Source of the DNA: RPRB01 sp035543115
Lineage (GTDB): Bacteria; Myxococcota; Myxococcia; Myxococcales; Myxococcaceae
Reading direction: 5' to 3'
DNA: 64,000 bases
NCBI GenBank assembly: GCA_035543115.1
Contig: DATKKF010000078.1
Coordinates: 12,975-76,974 of the forward strand
Shown in pieces: positions 45,041 through 54,525 of the stretch (position 1 is its first letter; each line of letters starts with the position of its first letter). The notes beneath the pieces were generated by a model. It saw only the letters and a program-made list of their open reading frames with translations. It searched no databases and had not been told where the DNA came from. Both the position numbers and the translations under genes were made by a program.

Positions 45041-46243
45041 GCCGGGGTGGACCAGGCCCACGCCCCAGATCAGCGCGAAGCCGAGCGCCACGCTGGGGTG
45101 GAACGGGAGGTGGTGGGCGATGCCCAGCGTCTGGTACCCGGCCCAGGAGAGCGCCGCCCCGAGCGCCACCGTGCTCCCGCCGCGGGCCCGGCGCAGCAGC
45201 GCGCGAAGGAGCGCCGCGTGCAGCAGCGCCCAGAGCAGAAGGCCGAGGAGCCCCGTCTCCGCCCAGACGGTGAGCGCGATGGAGTGCGCGTCGCGCGAGA
45301 GCATGTCGGTGATGCCGGTCACGCCCTGCCGGGCGAGCGCTGCCGTCCGGTAGTTGCCGAAGCCAACCCCGAGCCACGGGTGCCGGTGGACCAGGTCCCA
45401 CCCGGCGGCCCGCGCCAGCGCCCGCTCGCCCCCGACGAAGTTCTCGGTGGCCTGGCCGAGCCGGACGTGCCACCCCGGGCTCACCAGCGCCGCCGCGGCG
45501 ACCGCCAGGACCAGCGCGACCACCGCGGCCCGGACGCGTGCGCTCCGGGTCACCACCACGCCGGCCACGAGCACCAGCAGGCCCGTGGTGAGGAGCGCGG
45601 CCCGGGCGTAAGCGAGGACGATGCACCCGACGCAGGCCGTGGCCAGCGTCCCGGCGAGCACCCGGGTCCGGCCCGCCGCAGGACCGAGCGCGGTGGCCAG
45701 CGCCGGCCCGAGCGCGGCGATGGAGGCGTGGGCCAGCCGGAGACGGTGGAAGAAGAAGCCGCCCGCTGCGTAGCGGTCCTCGCCGCCGAACGTCTCGTGC
45801 ACCCGGTCCACCGGCACCCGCAGGAACCCCGGGATGGGGATGGACCAGCGGACGAGGTGCTGCACCGCCGAGAGCCCGAGCGACAGCAGTCCCCCGGCGA
45901 GGAAGATGGCCGCGGGCCAGGTCCAGCGAAGCACCTGGGCTCCGAGCAGCACCGCCCCGGCGAGCGCCGCGGTGTCGAGACAGTGCAGCCACAGGGCGGC
46001 CGGAGGAAGGCCGGGAGCCCCGAGCGCCCGCGCCACCAGCGGGGACAGCGCCTGCCACGCCGCGAGGCAGAGCGCCGCGCGCACCGGGAGCCGTGCCTCA
46101 CCGGGGAGCGAGACGCCGCGGAGGACCAGCACCGCCGAGGCGACGAGCGCGACGTCCGCCACGCCCTGGTTCAGCCCCTCGGCGAGCCAGAACGAGGCAG
46201 CCCACGCGGCCAGGAGCGCCGTCGCGACCCGCGCTGGGCTCAC
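44936..46243 (-). CDS. O-antigen ligase / polymerase-like membrane protein (Wzy/WaaL type)
   Basis: A 435-residue protein with ten or more hydrophobic helices. The periplasmic Wzy_C loop contains WDLVHRHPWLGVGFGNYRTA and LSRDAHSIALTVWAETG, with the conserved histidine and glutamate seen in O-antigen ligases. It could join a polysaccharide to lipid A core or polymerise repeat units. The GTG start overlaps the lptG stop (GTGA), so it is the last member of the purH-to-ligase operon. Its final 35 codons run antisense into the convergent GT4 gene and are Gly/Ala-rich and hydrophilic. Confidence 0.8.
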   Translation of the reverse strand: MSPARVATALLAAWAASFWLAEGLNQGVADVALVASAVLVLRGVSLPGEARLPVRAALCLAAWQALSPLVARALGAPGLPPAALWLHCLDTAALAGAVLLGAQVLRWTWPAAIFLAGGLLSLGLSAVQHLVRWSIPIPGFLRVPVDRVHETFGGEDRYAAGGFFFHRLRLAHASIAALGPALATALGPAAGRTRVLAGTLATACVGCIVLAYARAALLTTGLLVLVAGVVVTRSARVRAAVVALVLAVAAAALVSPGWHVRLGQATENFVGGERALARAAGWDLVHRHPWLGVGFGNYRTAALARQGVTGITDMLSRDAHSIALTVWAETGLLGLLLWALLHAALLRALLRRARGGSTVALGAALSWAGYQTLGIAHHLPFHPSVALGFALIWGVGLVHPGSAEGRAVDREGVPGAALPGEGAGALAAGGGPAGA

Positions 46244-47367
46244 GCCCGCGCTCCGGACCACCCTCCCCGCCGGAGGATGCGGCGGGCCGCCCCGGGCGGA
46301 ACCCAGAGCAGCGCCCCCAGGGCCACGGTGAGTGCGAGCAGCGGAAGCGCGGCAGCGAAGAGCGGCGCGATGCGGCCAGCGTTCACCAGCGCCCGGGCGA
46401 TGACGGTGAGCCCCCACAGGCCCATGGTGACCGCGAGCCCCTCCACCAGCGCCCCGGTGAGCGAGCCGCCACGGCCGGGCCGCAGCGCGAGCACCACCGC
46501 CAGGAGCGCCGCCGGCACCCCGGCCAGCGGATAGGTGAAGCGATTGCCCAGCGCGAGCAGGTAGAGCCGGTCGGAGAGGCCCACCTCCCGCCGCGCGCGG
46601 ATCTGCTGCCGGAGCACCGGCAGCCGCATCTGCTCCGGCCGCCCCGGCCGGATGCCCAGGAGAGCGCTGGAGATTCCGAGGTCCAGCGTCTCCTCGGGGG
46701 TCTGGGTCAGCTTCAGGCCGCCGCGCCGGTCGAACACCCGCCGCGTCACGCCCCCCAGCCGCCAGCGGGTGCCGCCGGCGTGCTCCATCGTCTGCGCATC
46801 CACCCGCTCGGCCAGGTCGAAGTCCGGGGTGAGGCGCAGCAGGGTGACCCCGCGGAAGCCCGACTCCACGTCCCCGCCCTCGAGGTGGAGGATGCGGTCG
46901 TCATGCCGGAACCACTGCTTGCGCTCGTAGAACGACCGCCAGTCGCCCCAGCGGTGAAAGCGGAGCGCGGTGATCTCGTCCACCCGGCGGCTCGCGTGCC
47001 CCACCAGATACTCGTCGAGGAGGCCGAGCACCAGCGCCGCGGCCAGCGCCACCCCTGCCACCGGCAGGAAGAGCACCCGCCGCCCGAAGCCGAGCGCGAG
47101 GATGGCGGTCAGCTCCCCGCGCCGCCGGAGCAGCGCCACCAGCGTGGCGCCCGCCAGGAGCAGCGCCGCCGGGGCGAGCTGGTGCGCCGCCACCACCGCC
47201 TTCCACCCGTAGAGCTCGGCCACGTCGCGCACCCAGTTGGGCCCGGTGTAGGAGCGGGCGCGGTCGACGAAGTCGGCGACCAGGAAGACCACCAGCAGCC
47301 CGGCCAGCACCGCGCCGACGATGACCAGGTAGCGGCGGAGCACGTGCCGGAGAAGGAGCCCGCGCAT
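46240..47367 (-). CDS. lptG: LPS export ABC transporter permease LptG
   Basis: A 375-residue YjgP/YjgQ-family permease. Three N-terminal helices (LRRYLVIVGAVLAGLLVVFL, APAALLLAGATLVALL and the VLFLPVAGVALAAALVLGLL segment), a periplasmic beta-jellyroll domain (about 125-270) and three C-terminal helices. With LptF and LptB2 it pulls LPS from the inner membrane towards LptC/LptA. It overlaps the lptF stop by one base (TGATG). Assignment as G rather than F rests on being second of the pair, as in E. coli. Confidence 0.85.
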   Translation of the reverse strand: MRGLLLRHVLRRYLVIVGAVLAGLLVVFLVADFVDRARSYTGPNWVRDVAELYGWKAVVAAHQLAPAALLLAGATLVALLRRRGELTAILALGFGRRVLFLPVAGVALAAALVLGLLDEYLVGHASRRVDEITALRFHRWGDWRSFYERKQWFRHDDRILHLEGGDVESGFRGVTLLRLTPDFDLAERVDAQTMEHAGGTRWRLGGVTRRVFDRRGGLKLTQTPEETLDLGISSALLGIRPGRPEQMRLPVLRQQIRARREVGLSDRLYLLALGNRFTYPLAGVPAALLAVVLALRPGRGGSLTGALVEGLAVTMGLWGLTVIARALVNAGRIAPLFAAALPLLALTVALGALLWVPPGAARRILRRGGWSGARA

Positions 47368-48491
47368 CAAGCCACCAGCCCTCGCCTCGTCAGGCGAACG
47401 AAGAGCCAGGTGCCGAACGCGCCGAACACCAGATTGGGCGCCATGCCGGCGAGCCACGGCGCGAGCCGCCCCGCGGTGCCGAGGTTCTCGAAGCTGCGCT
47501 CCACGATGTAGTAGGCGACGTAGACCCCAAGCGCGAGGAGATACCCGCGGGTGCGCGCGGCGCGCGAGGACATGGCCAGCGGCACGCCGAAGAGCGCGAA
47601 GGCCAGCGGCGTCAGCCCCTCGGCCAGGCGGACGTGAAACGCGGTCAGGAACGGCGCCGGGCTCGTTCCTCCGCCGCGCGCCTCGTTCGCCGCGGCGAGC
47701 AGCTCGCGCGGGGTGAGCTCCTCCTTGGGCGAGCGGAAGTGGTTCTTCCGGAGGATGGAGTCCTCGACCCCGATGGAGAGGTTGCCGTCGCGAAAGGTGA
47801 GAATCGCGTAGTCGGTCCCGGTCTGCTCCGCCCGGTGCACCTCGCCCGCCCGGAGACCCACCGAGAGGGAGGCGCCGCGGCCGGAGGGGTTCACCGTCCC
47901 CTCGTGGGCCAGCACCAGCAGCGGGGCGCGCGGGTCCCGGTCGTCGTGGACCAGCACGTGCGTCCATACGCCGCGCTCCCGGTCCACCTCCTGGGCGTAG
48001 AGCGTCAGGTCGGTCAGGTCCTCGTAGAAGACGCCCGGGCGCACGTCACCGAGGACGTTCTTCTTGATGACCTCGCTCACCTGCACCTTCACCTGCTTGA
48101 GCCCCCAGGGCTCGGCGGTGGAGGCGAGGAGCAGGACCAGCGCGCCCAGCGCCCCGCCCACCGCGAGCGGCACCCGGGCCAGCTGCCACGGCGTGGCCCC
48201 GAGCGAGAGCAGGGCCAGGAGCTCGCGGTCCTCGCCGAGCCGGCCGAGCCCGAGCAGGATCGCGAGCAGAAAGCCCACCGGCAGCGACATCACGAGCAGG
48301 TGCGGGCTCAGGTTCACCACCAGCCGGAGGAAGTCCCAGGGCGTCATCGCCGAGCCGAGCAGCACCTCGGTGCCCCGGAGGAACTGCATCACGAAGAGCA
48401 GGAGGAACAGGAACACCACCCAGAGCGAGAGCGGGACCAGCAGCTCGGCCAGCACGTAGCGGGCGAGCAGGGGGAGCTCGGGCCGCCTCAC
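47367..48491 (-). CDS. lptF: LPS export ABC transporter permease LptF
   Basis: A 374-residue YjgP/YjgQ-family permease with the same three-plus-three helix plan. LLARYVLAELLVPLSLWVVF begins the first helix, LGRLGEDRELLALLSLGATP is the cytoplasmic coupling-helix region contacting LptB, and ERSFENLGTAGRLAPWLAGM precedes the last helix. The GTG start overlaps the purD stop (GTGA). The ATPase gene lptB is not in the window. Confidence 0.85.
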   Translation of the reverse strand: MRRPELPLLARYVLAELLVPLSLWVVFLFLLLFVMQFLRGTEVLLGSAMTPWDFLRLVVNLSPHLLVMSLPVGFLLAILLGLGRLGEDRELLALLSLGATPWQLARVPLAVGGALGALVLLLASTAEPWGLKQVKVQVSEVIKKNVLGDVRPGVFYEDLTDLTLYAQEVDRERGVWTHVLVHDDRDPRAPLLVLAHEGTVNPSGRGASLSVGLRAGEVHRAEQTGTDYAILTFRDGNLSIGVEDSILRKNHFRSPKEELTPRELLAAANEARGGGTSPAPFLTAFHVRLAEGLTPLAFALFGVPLAMSSRAARTRGYLLALGVYVAYYIVERSFENLGTAGRLAPWLAGMAPNLVFGAFGTWLFVRLTRRGLVA

Positions 48492-49750
48492 GCGCGCGGT
48501 CCGAGCCCCTTGCTGCCGATGTCCCGCCGGTACTGCATCCCCTCGAACGAGATGCGGCTCACCGCGCCGTAGGCGTTGGCCCGCGCCTCCGCCAGGGTGG
48601 GCCCGCGGGCGCACACGGTGAGCACCCGGCCACCGGCGGTCACCAGCGCCCCATCACGGAGCGCGGTGCCGGCGTGGAAGACCTGGCAGCTTCCGCCGCC
48701 GATGCGGTCCACCCCCGAGATGCGAGCACCGGTCACCGGCGCAGCCGGGTACCCCGGGCTCGCCAGCACCACGCCCACCGAGGCGCCGGGCAGCAGCGCC
48801 AGCGGCCGGGGCGCGAGCGTGCCGCGGGCGCAGGCGTCGAGCCAGGGAAGGAGGTCCTCCCCCAGCGACATCACCAGCACCTGCGCCTCGGGGTCCCCGA
48901 AGCGGGCGTTGAACTCGAGCACCGCCGGGCCGTTCGGGCCCACCATCAGCCCGGCGTACAGCGCTCCCTGGAACGGCGTCCCCCGCGCGGCCATGGTCCG
49001 GAGCACCGGGGCGATGACCTCCTCGCCGACCCGGGCGAGCGCCGCGGGGTCGAGCACCGGCGCCGGGCAGTAGGCACCCATGCCTCCGGTGTTGGGCCCC
49101 TGGTCTCCGTCGAGGAGCCGCTTGTGGTCCTGCGCCGGCGGGAGCAGCACGTACCGGGCGCCATCGCAGAGCGCGATGACGCTCACCTCCTCGCCGGCCA
49201 GCACCTCCTCCAGCACCAGCGTCCGCCCGGCCTCGCCCAGCCCGGCGAGCGCGCGCACCGCCTCCACCGCCTGGTCCGCTCCGCGCGCGACGATGACGCC
49301 CTTGCCCGCCGCGAGCCCGTCGGCCTTCACCACCACTGAACCGCGGGCGCGGGCCCATGCTTCCGCCTCCCGCACCGAGGTGAACGCTCGCCCGGCGGCC
49401 GTGCGGACTCCGGAGGTGAGCATCACCTCCTTGGCGAAGGCCTTGCTGCCCTCGAGGCGCGCGGCCGCGGCGTCCGGACCGAAGACGGCGACGCCGGAGG
49501 CCCGGAGCGCGTCGGCGACGCCCGCCACCAGCGGCGCCTCGGGCCCGACCACCACCAGGTCCACCCGGGCGTCACGCGCGAGCGCCACCACCGACTCCGG
49601 ATGGTCGGCGACCACCGGCCGGTTCTCGGCGATCGAGGCCGTTCCGGGGTTTCCCGGAGCGCAGATCAGCCCAGAGAGCCTCGGGCTCTGCGCCAGCTTC
49701 CAGGCGAGCGCGTGCTCCCGCCCACCGCTTCCCAGGACCAGCACCCGCAT
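48488..49750 (-). CDS. purD: Phosphoribosylamine-glycine ligase (GARS)
   Basis: A 420-residue ATP-grasp enzyme of purine synthesis. It starts MRVLVLGSGGREHALAWKLA, has VVVKADGLAAGKGVIVARGA for ATP binding, QDHKRLLDGDQGPNTGGMGA and EFNARFGDPEAQVL, all GARS signatures. The length is as expected. It lies 10 bases after the TPR protein gene and overlaps lptF, which ties purine synthesis to LPS export in one transcript. Confidence 0.95.
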   Translation of the reverse strand: MRVLVLGSGGREHALAWKLAQSPRLSGLICAPGNPGTASIAENRPVVADHPESVVALARDARVDLVVVGPEAPLVAGVADALRASGVAVFGPDAAAARLEGSKAFAKEVMLTSGVRTAAGRAFTSVREAEAWARARGSVVVKADGLAAGKGVIVARGADQAVEAVRALAGLGEAGRTLVLEEVLAGEEVSVIALCDGARYVLLPPAQDHKRLLDGDQGPNTGGMGAYCPAPVLDPAALARVGEEVIAPVLRTMAARGTPFQGALYAGLMVGPNGPAVLEFNARFGDPEAQVLVMSLGEDLLPWLDACARGTLAPRPLALLPGASVGVVLASPGYPAAPVTGARISGVDRIGGGSCQVFHAGTALRDGALVTAGGRVLTVCARGPTLAEARANAYGAVSRISFEGMQYRRDIGSKGLGPRA

Positions 49751-49760
49751 CAGCGTTCGA

Positions 49761-52700
49761 TCAACCCTCCGGCGGCAGAAGGTACAAGGCCCGCCGGGCC
49801 GAGGCGTACTCCGGATCGAGCACGATGACACGCTGGAGTCGCTCCCGGGCGGAGACGATGGCCCCGGTGCGGGCCTCCGCCTCGGCCAGCCGCACCTGGG
49901 CCGCGAGCAGCGCCGGGCTCAGGGTCTGGGCCTCACGGAGCGCGCGCTGTGCGCCCTCGACGTCGCCGGTGGCGAGCAGCGCCGAGCCCAGCGCGTACTG
50001 GGCGAAGCCGCTGGTCCGTCCTCCGGCGGCGACCGCCTCCTGGGCACGGGCGAGCGCGCCCGCGGCGTCGCCCCGGGCGCCGAGCAGGACGGACTTCCAC
50101 CCGAGCACCAGCGCCTGGGTGGCGCCGGTCTTGAGGATGCGGTCGATGAGCACCTCGGCGCCCGGGGCGTCACCCTGGTGCACCCGGAGCACGGCCTCGG
50201 CCAGGAGGGGCTGGCCGTCGCGGTCGTCCTTGCTCAGGAGCACCAGGCGCTCCGCAGCGCCCTTGAGCCCGTCGCCGGGCAAGAGCGGCGGGATGCCTGG
50301 GCCATCGCGGTAAGGGTCCGCCTGGAGCGCCAGCGCCACACTCCGCATCGCCCGCTCGCGTGCGCCGGTCATGGCCCAGGCGGCGCCGGCCCAGAGCTCG
50401 GCGTCGGTGCGGCGGACGTCCGCCTGGGCAGCGCGGTCGAAGGCCTCGGCGGCGGCCTGCCAGCGCTGCTGGGCGGCACGGAGCCTCCCCTCGAGCAGGG
50501 CCGCGAGGCCGGGATCTCCGAGCCGGTCGAGGACCGGAGCCAGGTGAGCGGCGGCCTGGTCCGCCGCTCCGCGGTCCAGGTCGACCAGGAGCCCCTGGGT
50601 GTGCGCCTGCACGTCGTCCGGGGCGATGGCCAGTGCCGCGGCGACGGCCTGCGCCGCCACCTGGTGTTCGCCCGCGGCACGGGCCACCCGGGCCAGGCAG
50701 ACCTGCGCCCGGAGCAGGTCCGCACCCGCGAGCCGCCCGTGCTGCACGGCGTGCGAGAGCAGCTTCACCGCCTCGGCCGGAGAATGCTCGGCGCCGGCCC
50801 GCAGCGCGGCCATCTCGATGACCGCCGGCCCGTCCTGGGTCGCGGGGCTCGCCTGGAGCCGCTCGTACAGACGCCGCGCCTGCGCCGTCTCCCCCACCTG
50901 TCCCCAGAGCCGCGCCAGCGCCCGTGCGGTGCGGGGCTCGTCGGGGTCCACCGTCAGCCGCGTCTGGAGATCGGCGGCGGCCGCGCGGGGCGAGCCCGCC
51001 GCATCGTGCGCCGCCGCGCGGATGTTGAACACCCTGTGCTGGCCAGGATCCCGCTGCTGGACCTCCTGGAGCAAGGAGAGCGCGAGTGCCGCCGACGAGC
51101 TGGCGTACCCCTCGGCCAGCACCAGCCGGGCGCGCGTCCCCCAGACGGGCGAGGGTGGTGCAGCGGTCGGGGTCGGGGGCGGCGGCGCGCCGGGGGCGGG
51201 CGGTGCCGGGGGACGGGTGGCGTCCACCGCGCTCTGCCCCAGGCTCCGGGCACGCTCGACGTCCTGAGCACCGCCCCGCACCAGCAGCAGACTCGCCAAT
51301 CCGACCTGGAGCGGAGGCTGGCGCCCCAGCTGCTCCAGGGCGCTCTCGCCCAGCTGCAGCAGCGCCTGGAGCTCGCTGGCCGGGAGCTGGGTCCCGCGTC
51401 CCCGGGCGATGGCCTCCATCCACAGCCCGAGCGCCTCGGCGCTGCGGGGGCCCTGGACCAGGGCACCCTCCAGCGTATGCTCCGCCGCCAGCTGCGAGGC
51501 CTCGGTGTCCTTCGCCAGGTCGGCCTGGGCCGAGTCGATGAGCTCGGGGACCGGGCGCGTCTCGGGAGGGGCCTTCCAGGAGGCGAGCCGCGCCTCCAGG
51601 CCGTCGGGCAGCCGGGCCTCGGCCGGGGGCTTCTTCTTGCCCGGGCGGGGAAGGACGTCGGCCACGCGCTGCAGATCCGCCGGGTCCGGCCGCACGCGCA
51701 GGTACCACAGGACTGCGGACACCAGGGCCGCCAGGGCGAGCACCGAGAGCAGGAGCCAGACCCGGCCTCGGCGGTCCGGCTCGGGCATCGTCCGGAATGC
51801 GCGGCGCGGGCTCGCCGGAGGGGTGGGGGTGCGCGTGGGGAGCTCACCCGTGCCCGGGTCGGTCGACGCGGCGGCGGCCGGGGCGAGGGGACCGGACACC
51901 GGCATTCCCCGACCGAGCGCAGCGGCGGTGCGCGCGCGGCACGCGCCGCAGACCCCGCTGGCCAGGTCGTCGGCATCGACCAGCTTCCCGCCGCAGGCCC
52001 CGCACGGCTCGGGCACCACCACGGGGGCTGGAGCGGCCCGGGGAGGGGTGCCTCCGGACGGGCGGGGCATCGCCGGCCCCGGAGCAGGGCGGGGCGTCGT
52101 CGCTGGGATGGCGGTCGGCGGGGACCCGCCGCGCGGCGTGGTGGCCGAGACCGCCGGGGCGGACTGGGGCCGGCGCTGGTTCCCGGCGGTGACCGGCGTC
52201 GCGGGAGACGGCGGCACCGCGCTGGGCGCAACGGGGCGCACCGGCGAGAGTGGCTGCTGCAAGGGCGGCAGCGGCGTGCGCCGCCACGGGTCCGAACGGT
52301 CCGTCTCGGGCCAGGCGTCGGCCTGCGGCCCCGGCCGCAACTGGCTCGGCTCCGGCGGGTCGACGTCGATCTCGACGTCACTGAAGTCGATGGGCGCCGA
52401 GCTCGGGGCCTGGAGCGGGCCCGGTGGGCTGCCGCTCGGCTGGCTCACCGGGGGGATGCTCGGGGCGGCGGGCGGGAGGTCGTCGAACTGGACGTGGCTC
52501 CGGCCCACCACGTACTCCAGCTGGCTGTCCGCCTCCCAGTCCAGCTCACCGAAGAGTTCCTCCTCCTCTGGTGCTGGGGTCTGCGGGAGGGGGAGGGTGG
52601 TGAGCGCGACCCGGCCGATCTGGCTCTTGCCCCCCGGGGGGGTGGTGAGCGGCACGCCTCCGGCCCGGAGCGGCTGCGAGTGCTTGCAGCGGGGACAGCG

Positions 52701-52775
52701 GGCGCGGGTCGCCCGGGCCACCGCCTCGTCGGGGAGCAAGTACTCGGTGCCGCACTGTTCACATCGGAAGCGCAT
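49761..52775 (-). CDS. Zinc-ribbon and TPR-repeat protein with one membrane helix
   Basis: A 1004-residue protein. Residues 1-37 are an MJ0042-type zinc ribbon (FRCEQCGTEYLLPDEA, then CPRCKHS). A long Pro/Ala-rich linker follows. A second four-cysteine knuckle (CGACGGKL..CGAC) is near 260-285. One helix (VWLLLSVLALAALVSAVLWY) near 345 is followed by about 640 residues of tetratricopeptide-like repeats (for example EPRTARALARLWGQVGETAQ, LYERLQASP). The layout suggests a cytoplasmic zinc-ribbon head and a periplasmic TPR scaffold. It is known mostly from Myxococcota and related phyla and has no assigned function. It sits between purH (gap 15) and purD (gap 10). Confidence 0.85.
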   Translation of the reverse strand: MRFRCEQCGTEYLLPDEAVARATRARCPRCKHSQPLRAGGVPLTTPPGGKSQIGRVALTTLPLPQTPAPEEEELFGELDWEADSQLEYVVGRSHVQFDDLPPAAPSIPPVSQPSGSPPGPLQAPSSAPIDFSDVEIDVDPPEPSQLRPGPQADAWPETDRSDPWRRTPLPPLQQPLSPVRPVAPSAVPPSPATPVTAGNQRRPQSAPAVSATTPRGGSPPTAIPATTPRPAPGPAMPRPSGGTPPRAAPAPVVVPEPCGACGGKLVDADDLASGVCGACRARTAAALGRGMPVSGPLAPAAAASTDPGTGELPTRTPTPPASPRRAFRTMPEPDRRGRVWLLLSVLALAALVSAVLWYLRVRPDPADLQRVADVLPRPGKKKPPAEARLPDGLEARLASWKAPPETRPVPELIDSAQADLAKDTEASQLAAEHTLEGALVQGPRSAEALGLWMEAIARGRGTQLPASELQALLQLGESALEQLGRQPPLQVGLASLLLVRGGAQDVERARSLGQSAVDATRPPAPPAPGAPPPPTPTAAPPSPVWGTRARLVLAEGYASSSAALALSLLQEVQQRDPGQHRVFNIRAAAHDAAGSPRAAAADLQTRLTVDPDEPRTARALARLWGQVGETAQARRLYERLQASPATQDGPAVIEMAALRAGAEHSPAEAVKLLSHAVQHGRLAGADLLRAQVCLARVARAAGEHQVAAQAVAAALAIAPDDVQAHTQGLLVDLDRGAADQAAAHLAPVLDRLGDPGLAALLEGRLRAAQQRWQAAAEAFDRAAQADVRRTDAELWAGAAWAMTGARERAMRSVALALQADPYRDGPGIPPLLPGDGLKGAAERLVLLSKDDRDGQPLLAEAVLRVHQGDAPGAEVLIDRILKTGATQALVLGWKSVLLGARGDAAGALARAQEAVAAGGRTSGFAQYALGSALLATGDVEGAQRALREAQTLSPALLAAQVRLAEAEARTGAIVSARERLQRVIVLDPEYASARRALYLLPPEG

Positions 52776-52790
52776 TCGTGCCTGCCGGCA

Positions 52791-54329
52791 TCAATGCCGG
52801 AAGTGCCGGACGCCGGTGAATACCATCGCCACGTCGTGCTCGTCGGCGGCGGCGATGACCTCGGCGTCCCGCACGCTGCCTCCGGGCTGGGCCACCGCCC
52901 GCGCGCCAGCGAGGGCGAGCGCGTCCATCCCGTCCCGGAACGGGAAGAACGCGTCGGAGGCCACGGCGCTTCCGCGGAGCGCCTCGCCCCCGCGGGCGGC
53001 GGCAATCTTCACCGACTCCACCCGGCTGGTCTGCCCGCCGCCCACGGCGAGGATCCGGTCGGCGGTGGAGAAGACGATGGCGTTGCTCTTCACGTGCTTG
53101 CACACGCGCCATCCGAACCGCAGCGCGGCCAGCTCGGCGGCACTGGGCGCGCGCCGGGTCACCACCTTCCACTCGGTGGAAGGCTCGACCGCGTCGCGGT
53201 CCTGCATCAGGAGCCCTCCGGAGATGCTCCGCAGCTCGAACGAGGCGAAGGCTCGGGCCCCGCGGGGCCAGGACCTCCGGGCGTCGAGCAGCCGGAGATT
53301 CTTCTTGGAGCCGAGCACGGCGCGGGCGGCCTCCGAATACCCCGGGGCGATGACCGCCTCGAGGAAGGTCTCCGCCATCGCCCGGGCGGTGGGCTCGTCG
53401 ACCTCGCGGTTCAAGGCGACGATGCCCCCGAAGGCCGAGACCTCGTCGACCGCACGGGCGACCCGATAGGCCTTCTCCAGCAGGTCGTCCTGCGCCACGC
53501 CGCACGGGGTGTTGTGCTTGATGATGACCGCCGCCGGCCGCTCGGGGAACTCGAGCGCCAGGGCGAGCGCGGCATCCAGATCGAGCAGGTTGTTGTAGGA
53601 GAGCTCCTTGCCCTGCAGCACATCGGCGAAGGAGACGGAGGGGCCGGGCGGCTCACGGTAACCGCGGTACCACGCTCCGCGCTGGTGGGGATTCTCGCCG
53701 TAGCGGAGCTCCTGGACCTTCCGGAACCCGAGCGCGAGCTCGTCCGGGAAGGGGACCTGGTCACGCTCGGCCATCCAGCCGGCGATGCTCGCGTCGTAGG
53801 CCGCGGTGTGAGCGTAGGCCTTGCGCTGGAGCCGCTGGCGCGTCTCAGAGGAGGTGCCACCCCTGCGCAGCTCCTCGAGCACCGCCTCGTAATCTCCGGG
53901 GTCGACCAGCACGGTGACCGAGGCCGCGTTCTTGGCCCCGGCGCGGATCATCGCCGGCCCGCCGATGTCGATGTTCTCGAGGATCTCCTGCTCGCCGAGC
54001 CCCTTGGCGACGGTCTCGCGGAACGGATAGAGGTTCACCGCCAGGACGGAGATGGGGGCGATGCCACCGGCTTCCATCTCCGCGCGGTCGGAGGCGAGCC
54101 CCGGGCGCCCCAGCAGCCCGCCGTGGATGCGTGGATGAAGCGTCTTCACCCGGCCGCCGAGGATCTCCGGGCTTCCGGTGTGCTCGGACACCTTGCGCGC
54201 CGGAAGGCCAGCCTCCTTCAGCGCCTGGAGGGTTCCACCGGTGCTGAGGAGCTGGAACCCGAGGTCCACGAGACCGCGGGCGAAGGGAACGAGTCCCCGC
54301 TTGTCGGAGACGCTGAGGAGGGCGATCAC
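52791..54329 (-). CDS. purH: Bifunctional AICAR formyltransferase / IMP cyclohydrolase
   Basis: A 512-residue enzyme performing the last two steps to IMP. The N-terminal MGS-like IMPCH domain has LLSVSDKRGLVPFARGLVDL and GGRVKTLHPRIHGGLL; the AICAR transformylase domain has LRYGENPHQRGAWY and VIIKHNTPCGVAQDD with the catalytic lysine-histidine. The GTG at 54329 matches the family N-terminus (xIALLSVSDK). It is first in the operon; the 196-base gap 54330-54525 must contain its promoter, and no purine riboswitch was recognised there. Confidence 0.95.
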   Translation of the reverse strand: MIALLSVSDKRGLVPFARGLVDLGFQLLSTGGTLQALKEAGLPARKVSEHTGSPEILGGRVKTLHPRIHGGLLGRPGLASDRAEMEAGGIAPISVLAVNLYPFRETVAKGLGEQEILENIDIGGPAMIRAGAKNAASVTVLVDPGDYEAVLEELRRGGTSSETRQRLQRKAYAHTAAYDASIAGWMAERDQVPFPDELALGFRKVQELRYGENPHQRGAWYRGYREPPGPSVSFADVLQGKELSYNNLLDLDAALALALEFPERPAAVIIKHNTPCGVAQDDLLEKAYRVARAVDEVSAFGGIVALNREVDEPTARAMAETFLEAVIAPGYSEAARAVLGSKKNLRLLDARRSWPRGARAFASFELRSISGGLLMQDRDAVEPSTEWKVVTRRAPSAAELAALRFGWRVCKHVKSNAIVFSTADRILAVGGGQTSRVESVKIAAARGGEALRGSAVASDAFFPFRDGMDALALAGARAVAQPGGSVRDAEVIAAADEHDVAMVFTGVRHFRH

Positions 54330-54525
54330 GGGTCCTGGGCGATGGACTGGAGGGCACCGGGACGAAACACCGCACGCCCTCCGAGTGTCAACGAATGAGC
54401 GCTGTCCGCGACGCGGGGGGTCCACCCTGCCCCGGTGGCGGCGCTGGCGACCCGCGATCGCCGACCCAGCGGTGCTTCAGCGCGTCGCTGGGAGGAGAAC
54501 ACCGCGGGCTCCGGGCTCGCTCACC

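Noticed and set aside
49080..54398. A 1772-codon open frame on the plus strand opposite purD, the TPR gene and purH
   Set aside because: It is antisense to three confidently assigned genes; long antisense frames are expected in DNA this GC-rich, and its peptide is low-complexity Arg/Pro/Ser.
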